The position numbers and the translations under genes were made by a program. A stretch of DNA of 64,000 nucleotides from Thiodiazotropha sp037384425 (GTDB taxonomy: Bacteria; Pseudomonadota; Gammaproteobacteria; Chromatiales; Chromatiaceae): positions 62,001-126,000 of the forward strand of contig JARROA010000004.1 in NCBI GenBank assembly GCA_037384425.1, in the 5' to 3' direction. Below the pieces are notes generated by a model that was not told where the DNA came from, searched no databases, and worked only from the letters and a program-made list of their open reading frames with translations. Shown here in pieces: positions 49,222-58,500 of the stretch. Positions within the stretch are counted from its first letter, which is position 1; every line of letters starts with the position of its first letter.

Positions 49222-51309
49222 ATGTCTGACGAAGCCATAGACCTGCTGGTAATCGGAAATACCACTCCCGAGATCGAAGCCTACCTGGACGAGATCAGGA
49301 ATGAGGGTGTCGCCGCTCACGCCACTCGAATCGAACACGACGCCGAGCAGCTCGGCAAGACACTCAAAACCCAGCGTTCACTCGACATCCTCATCTACAC
49401 CCTGGAGGGTAACGAATTTGGCGTCAGCCAGCTGTTCGGTGTCCTCAGCGTCACAAATCCACATCTACCCGTCATTGCTGTCACAGAGGACCCCGATGAG
49501 GAGAAACGGCTGGAACTGATGCGTCAGGGCGTTTCCGACCTGGTGGCGAGAAAAGATACAGCACACCTGGCCCAGGTGGTCCTACGCGAATACAAACACC
49601 TCAAGTTGTTGCGGCGAATGCAGCAGATCGAGCGTCAGCTGCAGGAAGCCGAGGAGCGTTGCAACGCCCTCACGGAAAATTCACGAGACGCCATCGCCTA
49701 TGTCCATGAGGGCATGCATGTGACCGCCAACCAGGCCTACATGGAACTGTTCGGTCTGGCCGGCGAGGACGAGATCGAGGGTCTGCCAATCCTCGACATG
49801 ATTGCGCCCTCAGAACACAAGGCGTTCAAAAAACTGCTGCGTGATCTCAGCGCCGACAGCGAACACTCCACGGAGATGAAGACCAAGTGCCTGCGCAGCG
49901 ATGGCAAGGAGTTCAACGCAGAACTGCTCTTCACACCCGCCAGCATCGACGGCGAACCTTGCACACAGGTCGTAATACGGGATCAGTCCGTATCACGTGA
50001 AGTGGAGGAAAAACTCCGACTGCTCAGCACCCAGGACGTACAGACGGGACTCTACAACCGGCAATATTTCCTCAACCTGCTGGAGAGTGAAACACGCAAT
50101 CAATGCGATTCGGGCAACAACAAGCAGACATTGCTCTACATCACACTGGACAATTTCAGTGAGATACGCACCAAGGCCGGCATCAAGTACAGCGACGCCT
50201 TGCTATTGGAGATCGCCGGTCTGCTGAGAGGCATGGTGGGACGTGATAATCTGCTCTCGCGTTTCGGTGATCATACCTTCGCAATTCTTGCCTCTGGCGA
50301 CCGGCCGGATGAAGCCACGCAGTTCGCTCAACGCATCTGCGACCAGGTAAGAGAGCATGATTATCGCGACTATACCCTGGAGCCCAAACCTTCCTGCACC
50401 ATCGGCATCGCATTCACATCGGATCAGATCGGCAGCGGACACGAGTTCATCACCCAGGCTTACAACGCCTGCGAAAGAGCACGCAACGAAGGCATCAGTC
50501 TCTATGCCATGAAGACCGGGGAGGTCGTTGCCGAAGACACCACCAGCGCGAGCGAGGCGCACCTCGATCACCTGATACGCTTCGCCCTGGAACATGACCA
50601 GTTCTATCTGGTCTATCAACCGATCGTGAGTCTACATGGCGACACGCGGGAGAACTATGCCGTCATGCTGCGACTCTTGGACGAGAACAAGGAAGAGATA
50701 CAGCCGGATCACTTCATGGATCAGGCAGCCGCCATCGGCAAAACTCTGGAACTCGATCGCTGGGTCATTCGCAATGCCATCAAGGAATTGGCCAATCAGC
50801 GTAAACAAGGGCAGAAGATCAACTTCTTTATTCACATCACGGGGGCCTCGCTGGATGACGATACCTTGTTGCTCTACATTTGCGACTGCCTGAGGGATTA
50901 TGAAGCCAAAGGGCCCTGGGTTACGTTTCAGATCAACGACAGCGATGCACGCTCACATCTGCACCAATTGAAAAAGCTGTCTGATGGCTTGAAGAAGATC
51001 AAATGCAAACTCTGTATCGATCACTTCGGCCTGACAAAGAAACCCGAATCCATCCTCAACGAATTGCCTCTAGACTATGTTCAGTTCGATGCTTCGTTTC
51101 TGGAGGGGCTCTCTGAGGACCAATTGAAACAGGACAGCCTCAATCACCTCAACGAAGGTATCCAGGAGAAAAATATCAAAACCATCGCCTCCGGCGTCGA
51201 GGAGGCAAGCAGTCTGGCGATACTCTGGTCAATCGGAGTCAACTATATCCGAGGCTACTTCATTCAGGAGCCGACGCAGACCATCACCTACGACTTTCCA
51301 GGCGAATGA
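49222..51309 (+). CDS. FimX-like cyclic-di-GMP receptor: degenerate REC-PAS-GGDEF-EAL
   Basis: Protein of 695 residues; Pseudomonas aeruginosa FimX, which controls type IV pili at the pole, is 691 and has the same order. N-terminal receiver-like domain (about 1-125) lacking the phosphoacceptor Asp (ILIYTL), coiled linker, PAS (about 150-265), GGDEF domain (about 275-425) with the signature degraded to FGDHTF (348-353), and EAL domain (about 440-690) with AVM (480-482) in place of EAL and DHFG in place of DDFG. The late YIRGYFIQEP is kept. Both active sites are lost, so it should bind rather than make or cleave c-di-GMP. No pil gene is nearby. Orthology to FimX is probable, not proven. Confidence 0.85.
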   Translation: MSDEAIDLLVIGNTTPEIEAYLDEIRNEGVAAHATRIEHDAEQLGKTLKTQRSLDILIYTLEGNEFGVSQLFGVLSVTNPHLPVIAVTEDPDEEKRLELMRQGVSDLVARKDTAHLAQVVLREYKHLKLLRRMQQIERQLQEAEERCNALTENSRDAIAYVHEGMHVTANQAYMELFGLAGEDEIEGLPILDMIAPSEHKAFKKLLRDLSADSEHSTEMKTKCLRSDGKEFNAELLFTPASIDGEPCTQVVIRDQSVSREVEEKLRLLSTQDVQTGLYNRQYFLNLLESETRNQCDSGNNKQTLLYITLDNFSEIRTKAGIKYSDALLLEIAGLLRGMVGRDNLLSRFGDHTFAILASGDRPDEATQFAQRICDQVREHDYRDYTLEPKPSCTIGIAFTSDQIGSGHEFITQAYNACERARNEGISLYAMKTGEVVAEDTTSASEAHLDHLIRFALEHDQFYLVYQPIVSLHGDTRENYAVMLRLLDENKEEIQPDHFMDQAAAIGKTLELDRWVIRNAIKELANQRKQGQKINFFIHITGASLDDDTLLLYICDCLRDYEAKGPWVTFQINDSDARSHLHQLKKLSDGLKKIKCKLCIDHFGLTKKPESILNELPLDYVQFDASFLEGLSEDQLKQDSLNHLNEGIQEKNIKTIASGVEEASSLAILWSIGVNYIRGYFIQEPTQTITYDFPGE

Positions 51310-51355
51310 AAATCTGAAAATCAGGAAGGACTGAAGACGCTCAGGAACTGCCCGC

Positions 51356-51877
51356 TCACCAGGGAATGAAGTTGTTCCACATGGTCATGGGCCGCGAAGC
51401 GTCATGAATATTGTGATTCATCACACGCATGTCGCGTTGAATGAAATGGGTCGATACCGTCATGGCCTTGATCGACTCCTCCATGGAATCCATGCTGGTC
51501 AGCATCGGCTCGAGCGTGCGTACATCCTGGGCCATGGAATCCACACTAACCGCCATGGTACGCACATTGGCCGACAATTGGCTGACACTGTCGGTCATGG
51601 TAATGATGTTGCTGGAAATCAGACTCATGTTGGTATCCACACTCTTGGCGAGATAGTGGACATCCTTGGCCAGGCTGAATATGAGATAAAATCCATAGGC
51701 CGCCAGTAGAATAAAGGCGAACAACGTCGGATAGACAATCAGTTCCCAGCGCCTAGCGCTGGATTCAAAGGCAAGCGAGAGGCGATCCATCGAATAGGCC
51801 TGACCGCTCTTCTCATCGATCGGATCGGCAGTTTCCGCCAACTGGTCGTTAGTCGTTGTGGTATCTTTTTTTGTCAT
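51356..51877 (-). CDS. single-pass membrane protein with long helical periplasmic coiled coil, unknown function
   Basis: Protein of 173 residues. Acidic N-terminal cytoplasmic part, one membrane helix (about 46-70, LIVYPTLFAFILLAAYGFYL), then a long helix of alternating Ser/Thr/Met/Val with heptad spacing (NMSLISSNIITMTDSVSQLS, MEESIKAMTVSTHFIQRDMR) resembling the helical part of a chemoreceptor, ending MWNNFIPW. No catalytic motif. Four of the five genes from here to 55.4 kb encode membrane or secreted proteins on the minus strand. Confidence 0.7.
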   Translation of the reverse strand: MTKKDTTTTNDQLAETADPIDEKSGQAYSMDRLSLAFESSARRWELIVYPTLFAFILLAAYGFYLIFSLAKDVHYLAKSVDTNMSLISSNIITMTDSVSQLSANVRTMAVSVDSMAQDVRTLEPMLTSMDSMEESIKAMTVSTHFIQRDMRVMNHNIHDASRPMTMWNNFIPW

Positions 51878-52148
51878 GCCGATGCAAGTCCGTCTTCACC
51901 TAATTCATGTAGACAATATCGCATACTAGCACAACAAACTTACACCACAATTAAGGAAATCCACTAGCATAATTCGATTTATGCAAATTTTCCTAAATTA
52001 ATCCATTGAAATATGTAAGGTTTTCTACGGCTCAACCCGCTTGCATGACGCTTGGTCCACCCGCCTGCAAAATACACCTCACCCGACCGTCACTACCGAA
52101 ACCACTCGCTGGATCCGGATGCGATCGGGAGAGGTCCCTGGCACCCGA

Positions 52149-52727
52149 TCAGAACTCGCCGGTTGCACCCCGGTTCATAATGTCCAGGATGTACTCCTTG
52201 ACCTTGATTGCCTCCTCCTTGAGCTCCGGCGGCAGTGGCTCACCACCGTAGATCATCATGTCCATGTTCAGGGTGATCAGCCAGAGCTTGCCCTCGTGAT
52301 CTTCGATCAGCGTGATCCGGCATGGCAGGTAGGCGGAGTAGGCATCGGAATAGTCCAGCATCTTGGCCGCGGTGAGCGAGTTGCAAAAGAGGTAGATCTT
52401 CACAAAGCGGTAATCTTCTCCCAACTTGGCTTCGATATCCTTGGACAAAGGCAGTTCTCCGACGTTGGACATGTTGTGCTCGTTGGCGACGAACTTCATG
52501 GTCTGCTCCACCTCCTCGGGAGAGAGATCCTCCGCCACCGGAATTTTCCAGATACTCGCTTCAGCAGCACTTTTGGATGTCACCAGATGCTGGGTGAACT
52601 CCGCAAACACCTCTGGTGCTTGAGGGTCGAAGCCTTCAATCGATTTGTTGTATTTGACATAGACGCCAACGACCGCGATCACTGCCAGCAGTCCGATCAG
52701 TGCGAAAATGTTTTTGATAAACCCCAT
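52149..52727 (-). CDS. anchored DUF302 domain protein
   Basis: Protein of 192 residues with an N-terminal membrane anchor (about 5-25) and a periplasmic DUF302 domain (about 80-190): NVGELPLSKDIEAKLGEDYR, FVKIYLFCNSLTAAKMLDYS, AYLPCRITLIEDHEGKLWL. The conserved Cys pair (FCN, PCR) is kept. DUF302 proteins are frequent in sulfur-oxidising bacteria, and function is unknown; they are suggested to bind a small ligand or metal. Start has GGAGAGAGAG directly before the ATG. The ParA-like gene is upstream on the same strand, 64 bases away. Confidence 0.85.
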   Translation of the reverse strand: MGFIKNIFALIGLLAVIAVVGVYVKYNKSIEGFDPQAPEVFAEFTQHLVTSKSAAEASIWKIPVAEDLSPEEVEQTMKFVANEHNMSNVGELPLSKDIEAKLGEDYRFVKIYLFCNSLTAAKMLDYSDAYSAYLPCRITLIEDHEGKLWLITLNMDMMIYGGEPLPPELKEEAIKVKEYILDIMNRGATGEF

Positions 52728-52791
52728 CTCTCTCTCCAGTTACAAATCTTTGTAATATCTATTTGGGCAGATCTATCCGCCCCATCAGCGA

Positions 52792-53427
52792 CTATTGGCT
52801 CACGTAGTCAGGATAGAGTGCAGCCGTCAGGGCATAGAACTCTTTACTGCCTTTCCCCCGTGGATCCAATTCGTAGACTGCCAAACCCTCACTGAAGGAG
52901 CGCCTGAAAACCGTGCGCTGACAAAGTCTGTGTTTGATATAGCGTATTCCCGGGAGTGACACCAGCGCCGCAGCAGCCTCATCGGACTCCCGGATCGCAT
53001 GATGGGTGTCCGCCCGGTTGATGAACGAGAGCAGCTCGGGGCGCTCCCCATCGACCGCATCGTCCAGGAACTTGAGAAAGCGCTGTGTCGACCAGATGTC
53101 GGCCTGTGAAGGTGGTACCGGAATAATCACCCTGTCCGCCAACGCCAGCGCCAGCTTCATCGCCTCTATATCCGAGGTGCCCACATCAATCAGCACCTCG
53201 TCGTAGCCTTGAAGTTTCTTACGTGAAAGCACCGAAGCGTCTTTCAGGTTGAGGAACGGCTCGTACCCCTCTTCCATGCGAACTTCAGCCACATCGCTGA
53301 GTGTGGCCTGAGGATCGGCATCCACTACCAAAACCTCGGCTTCGGCCATCTCCAACCAGACCGCCAGGTTGAAGGTGACTGTGCTTTTTCCCGAACCTCC
53401 TTTCAAACTACCGATAACCGTGATCAT
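52792..53427 (-). CDS. orphan ParA-family ATPase
   Basis: Deviant-Walker ATPase of 211 residues. GSLKGGSGKSTVTFNLAVWL is the P-loop with the signature Lys (KGGxGKS), VLVVDADPQATLSDVAEVRM is the A' motif, VLIDVGTSDIEAMKLALALA and IIPVPPSQADIWSTQRFLKF complete the fold. Such small ParA proteins position plasmids, chromosomes, chemoreceptor arrays, carboxysomes (McdA) or other cargo by patterning on DNA. No ParB, McdB or ParC-like partner is adjacent; next genes encode DUF302 and secreted proteins. Cargo unknown. GGGGAGTGT before the ATG. Confidence 0.9.
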   Translation of the reverse strand: MITVIGSLKGGSGKSTVTFNLAVWLEMAEAEVLVVDADPQATLSDVAEVRMEEGYEPFLNLKDASVLSRKKLQGYDEVLIDVGTSDIEAMKLALALADRVIIPVPPSQADIWSTQRFLKFLDDAVDGERPELLSFINRADTHHAIRESDEAAAALVSLPGIRYIKHRLCQRTVFRRSFSEGLAVYELDPRGKGSKEFYALTAALYPDYVSQ

Positions 53428-53467
53428 ACACTCCCCTATCTGTTGTTATTCTGAGCATGGTAGCGGC

Positions 53468-54664
53468 CTAGTATCGATCCCCACTTACGCCCGAGTCCGA
53501 CTCCCATGATTGGGAGACGGCGGGCGCAGTCTCCACAGCCAATTGATACCACGCCCCTTCACCGTCGCCTCGACCATCATACCAGTCCGTGCCGTAGCGA
53601 TTGAGCCGAGCGGACGGGATCGGTGGCCGTTGCGCAGTACGCTGATCAAAGCCGTAGGGGGAATAGGCATAAAAAGGAGTTCTCCTCTGATCAACCCAAT
53701 ACGGAGCCGGTGCTGTGGCAGGCCGTCGCCAGGCGGGATGTTGACGGGCATACCTCTGCCCATATCCCCTCCGGTTGGTGTAATCGCGCCGCTGCGGGTG
53801 GCCCGGTCGTAACCTGGGCGCACTCTTCATGCCTTGGGCATAGACGGGCGGGCGGAAGTACTGATTCGGCATCCTCCTCATCGGCTGGCCATAGGTCGGC
53901 GGCATGCCTCCCCATGGTGAAGCCGCGTAAGCGGGTACTGTATAAACATTGGGATACCAGGAGCCTGGCGGAACTGCGACATAAGGTGAATATCCGTTGC
54001 GCCCCATCGAATAAGCCACCGGGGGATATGACCATGCGGGCTGCTGAGAAGTCGGAGCCGGGGCAGTGCGGGCGACCGGATTCAGCGGACGAAAGACATA
54101 GCGATCGGGTATCTGAACCTGCAGGGGACGATAGCGAACCGGACGTTCGAGCCGGTTTTGTGGTGCCGGCGGCAATGGCCGGAAACGGTATCCCTGAGCA
54201 GACCAAGGCGCATACGCCATACGCTGGTGCAACTTCCCTGCCGGTGGTTGTGACGGCCGCCAGCCTGGCGCAAAGCGGTTCCAGGGTTGCTGAACATTCT
54301 CAGCCGCAGCAGAGGGCACGAAGCCCGGCCCGCCGCTCACCGGGGTTCCACCCCAATAGGTGAGGGCAGCAGGTCGCGGATAGACAGGGGGCTGCGGCAC
54401 GTGTGTGGAATTGACGCCATCCCACGGGCGAAAACGAAATCCTTGTGCTCGCATAGGTCCGGCCATTTCGGCATAGCGAGGTATCGCTGCGCGATCGGCC
54501 GGCTGGTTATAGGAGGAGAAGCGGGAGGTAGCCGGCGCACCGACCCCATGGGACACAGCAGCTTGCGGATAGGCAGCGGGCGGCCTCCATGTCTCGGCGC
54601 CGACAGCCCATTGCGGCACTGTAACCAGTCCAGCAAACAGTAGCATCCAGCCTTGATGTTTCAT
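53468..54664 (-). CDS. secreted Pro/Tyr/Arg-rich protein with repeated RFRP motifs
   Basis: Protein of 398 residues from the ATG at 54664, which gives a good signal peptide (MKHQGWMLLFAGLVTVPQWA, cleavage near VGA). The mature protein is of low complexity, rich in Pro, Tyr, Arg, Gly and Ala, with recurrent units [GY]-[YF]-x-F-R-P-[LW]: GFRFRPWDG, GYRFRPLPPAP, YVFRPLNP, and QYFRPPVY. No family is recognised. The same motif occurs in the adjacent gene at 54832. Basic and aromatic with a PxxP-like backbone, it may be a secreted cell-surface or matrix component. Transcribed downstream of 54832 with an 170-base gap. Confidence 0.7.
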   Translation of the reverse strand: MKHQGWMLLFAGLVTVPQWAVGAETWRPPAAYPQAAVSHGVGAPATSRFSSYNQPADRAAIPRYAEMAGPMRAQGFRFRPWDGVNSTHVPQPPVYPRPAALTYWGGTPVSGGPGFVPSAAAENVQQPWNRFAPGWRPSQPPAGKLHQRMAYAPWSAQGYRFRPLPPAPQNRLERPVRYRPLQVQIPDRYVFRPLNPVARTAPAPTSQQPAWSYPPVAYSMGRNGYSPYVAVPPGSWYPNVYTVPAYAASPWGGMPPTYGQPMRRMPNQYFRPPVYAQGMKSAPRLRPGHPQRRDYTNRRGYGQRYARQHPAWRRPATAPAPYWVDQRRTPFYAYSPYGFDQRTAQRPPIPSARLNRYGTDWYDGRGDGEGAWYQLAVETAPAVSQSWESDSGVSGDRY

Positions 54665-54831
54665 CGAATAATCTCCCGCTCGTTGTTCTCTGTTCCATAA
54701 CCGCCTGCAGTTATACATACGGCCCCGTAGAACAATCAGCTTCACAGTTTAACGGCAAAATCCCACCTAAAAAACCTACCTTGACCATGTTTCCCCGATC
54801 CAGACTCGATCTGAACTGTAAAAGCGTACTC

Positions 54832-55413
54832 CTATTGGGAACGAAACCTCGGCGCTTCGGAACCCATCGGAAATGCGTATCTCGATGGCGCTCCCCGAGT
54901 CGGTTTGTCGAGTCTTGGATCGGGCCGGAAATTGTAGCTGGGGACCTGACCGCCCATCGGATAACCCTCGTATGCAGGCTCCCCCTGCCCTGCCGACTGC
55001 GGGTAATTCCGATCGGAAAGGGACTGCTCCTGGCGCTCGTTTTGTGTCCGGTTTCGTACCTGTTCCTCGGGGACGATAGGACGGAATCGATAGCCCTCCA
55101 GATGTGGAGTTATGGTATGGCGCTGTTCAATCGGCCGATAGGTGCCGGGCGGCAACCCGAAAGGCTCATCGGTATAGTCTTCGACTGCCGGCATCCGATT
55201 TGTTGGCGGCCCACGCCTTTCAGCTTGAGCACCAGCGTTCTCCTCATCAAGGGGACGCCAACGGTAGCGGGTGCTGCTCTGGGGTGAAATCGGGGCAAAC
55301 TGCGGAGCCTGATAGAGGGTTCTCGGGTACGCATCGTAGGCATCCTCCGCCGATACCAAGCCGCCATATACCGCCAGGATCAAGGCAGAGAGTGAACAGA
55401 CAAACAGGCGCAT
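54832..55413 (-). CDS. secreted protein sharing the RFRP motif
   Basis: Protein of 193 residues from the ATG at 55413, giving the signal peptide MRLFVCSLSALILAVYGGLV (cleavage near VSA). The mature part contains RYRWRPLDEE, GYRFRPIVPEE and SYNFRPDPRL spaced about 60 residues apart, in an otherwise Pro/Gln/Arg-rich, probably disordered chain. It is clearly related in style to the next gene downstream, so the two are likely products of one family. No known domain. The spaced motifs look like a short binding or polymerisation unit. Confidence 0.68.
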   Translation of the reverse strand: MRLFVCSLSALILAVYGGLVSAEDAYDAYPRTLYQAPQFAPISPQSSTRYRWRPLDEENAGAQAERRGPPTNRMPAVEDYTDEPFGLPPGTYRPIEQRHTITPHLEGYRFRPIVPEEQVRNRTQNERQEQSLSDRNYPQSAGQGEPAYEGYPMGGQVPSYNFRPDPRLDKPTRGAPSRYAFPMGSEAPRFRSQ

Positions 55414-55509
55414 AGGCGACAACACCGCATACAAATGACGCTTATGGCTAACTATAGACCAATGCCTTGAGCGCAAGGCTGAGTCCTTGATTTCCGATGC
55501 GGGCACTGG

Positions 55510-58500
55510 CTATTTGAGACGAATGCCCCGGCGCGGCGACCGCTTGCGGACAGGAAAAGGTGCCACATTCGATACCGCCTTGCGCTTCTCCGCCACCTCG
55601 TCGCGCTGCGCAGGATTCTGTTCACCCCCGTTGCCACCCGAAGCCGACTTTTTCGGTTTCGCGGCGGGTGTGCGCTCAGCTTTGGGTTTGGCACTCGCGA
55701 CCTTTTTCTTGGCCTGCTTTTTCAGGGTGGAAGGACGCTTTTTCGGTTTTGGAGCCGCCTTCTTTTTCACTGCCTGTTGTTGTGTGGCAAGGGCTGCTGG
55801 AGCCTTCTCCCGGCTCTCAGGCGCCTTGGATTGTGGCGCAACCTCTTGTTTCGTCTCAGCGCTCGTCGAGTCGCGCTTGGCCGGCTCGCGGTTCTCGCTC
55901 ACAGCCTCCCCCGCGCCTGCCGCGTCAGTAACGCTCGCTGGGGAAGGCGTTGCCGGTTTCGCCGCCATCGATGTCGGTGTTTCAGATGGGCCGCCACCCT
56001 GCGCGGGCGTGGGCGGGGCGCCTCCCGACCCCTGATCACCCCCCGTGCCGTCATCTGCCTTCGGCAGCGCTTCGGTCTGCTCGCTGGTGCCGGTTTTTTC
56101 AGAGCGGCCCAGACGCTGAAACAGCAGCAGGAACAGACCGCGGAAGAGATAGAAGATCATCGCGACCAGACCGACCACGTGCCCCCAGATCCGGACAGGC
56201 AGTGACGGGCTGCGGTCAGTCGCTTTGGCTTCAGAACTCGTGCTGGGGGCCGGTTCTACGGGAACCTCGGCCGCAGCTTCCGGTTGCGGTTCCTGTTCCA
56301 GTTCCACTTCCGCTATTTGCGCGCCCTCGGGCGCAGTGGCGGCCGCCACCTCGAGCAAGTCCTTGCTGGCGGCGATGCAGCCTAGCGGGATCACGATCAG
56401 GGTCAGTACGGTGGAGACCAATACGCCGGAGGCGAGGGAGATGGCCATGCCCTGGAAAATCGGATCGAAAAAGATCACCGAGGAACCGCACACCAGTGCC
56501 AGGGCGGTGATCATGATGGGACGTGTACGGGTCTTACACGCCATGATGACCGACTCCACCACCGAGATGCCGTGCTGGATCTGATGGATGGAAAAGTCCA
56601 CCAGCAGAATCGAATTACGCACGATGATGCCGGCAAGTGCGATCCAACCGATCATGGAGGTGGCGGTGAATTCGCCGCCCCACCCCATCTGGAAAAAGAC
56701 GAAGTGAGCCGGAATGATGCCCAGCAGGGTCAACGGAATCGGCGCCATGATCAGGGCCGGAATGCGGAAGTTGCCGAACTCCCACACCACCAGGATGTAG
56801 ATCAGCACCAGGGCGACGGCGAAGGCGGCGCCCATGTCGCGGAATGTCTCATAGGTGACGGTCCACTCGCCAGCCCACTCGATCGCGGTGGTGGAGTCGT
56901 TGGGCGGAGCACCCAGCCAATGCGGCTCAACGGCAACACCGTCCGGTGCCACGTACTCATGCTCTTGCAACAGGTCCTGCACCTGCATCATGCCATACAC
57001 CGGCGCGGCCAGCTTGCCGCCGACTTCGGCCACCACGTACTCCACATCACGCAGATCCTTGTGATATATGATCGGTTCCTCCCACACCTGCTCGAATCTG
57101 CCCAGTTCCCGCAAGGGCAGATTTACCTCGGAACCGGCGGGGATCGGCAAATCGCCGAGTCGGGTAATCTCTGAACGCTCGGCCAGCGGCACCTGCATCT
57201 TGATGTTGATCGGCTCGTGACCGGCGCGCTGCTTCACATCGCCGAGCGGCGATCCCCCCAGGGCCATACCCAGATTGCGGTTGATAGTGTCAACCGAGAT
57301 GCCGCGCCGTACCGCCTTCTCCGTGTCCACGGTAAAGCGCCAGTACTGATAGGGGTCGCGCATGTAGTTGTCCACGTCGCGCAGGCTCTCCGCCTGGGAG
57401 AAGAACTTCGTCAGGTCGTCAGCCACCTGGCGACGCACCCCGGGCGTGGGCCCATGCACCTCAGCCACCACCGACTGCAATACCGGCGGTCCCGGCGGCA
57501 TCTCGACCACGGCGATCTTGGCGTCGGTGCCCTCGATCAGTTTCTTCAGCATCTGACGGGTTTCGACCGCGATCTCATGACTGGTGCGATGCCGATCGCC
57601 CTTGTCCAGCAACTGCACCTGGACCTCCGCCTGCCAGGGTTCGGAACGCAGGTAGTAGTGACGCACCATGCCGTTGAAGTCGAACGGCCTGGCCGTGCCG
57701 GCATAGACCTGCACCGCCGTCACCTCGGGCAGTACACGAACCTTCTCCGCCATCTTGTGGGCCAAGTTGGCGGTCACCGGCAGCGCCGTACCCTCGGGCA
57801 TGTCGAGCACCACGGCAAATTCGGGCTTGTTGTCCAGCGGCAGCATCTTCACCGCCACCCACTTGAAATAGAAGAACGAGCAGGTGATCAGGAAAGCACC
57901 CCACATCACCAGTCTGAACATCCTTGCCTTCGCCGGAGACTCGATCAGCGGCATCAGGATGCGGCGGAACCAGCCCTCGAGCTTCTCCGACTCCTTGTGT
58001 TCACGCTCACCGGCAATCTCCAGGTAGCGCATCGATGGCCGCAACCAGTGGGACACCGTGAGATAGGGGGTAAAGACAAAGGCGGCAAAGAGGGAGATCA
58101 GCATGGCGACCGAGCCGAGTGCGGGGATCGGTTCCATATAGGGCCCCATCATGCCGGTGACGAAGCCCATCGGCAGCAGTGCGGCAATGACCGTGAAGGT
58201 GGCCAGGATGGTCGGATTGCCCACCTCTCGGACCGCATCGACCGCGGTGGCCACATCGGTGGATCCCTCCTCCAGCCAGCGCCGATAGATGTTCTCCACC
58301 ACGACTATGGCGTCATCCACCAGGATACCGATGGAGAAGATAAGGGCGAAGAGGCTGACGCGATCTATGGTATAGCCCATCAGCCAGGCGCTGAAGATGG
58401 TCATCAGCAACACCACCGGGATGACCAGCACCACCACGAAGGCGGGACGGAAGGCGCGGAAAGCCGCCAACACGAGCAGGAACACGAAACCGGTGGCGAC

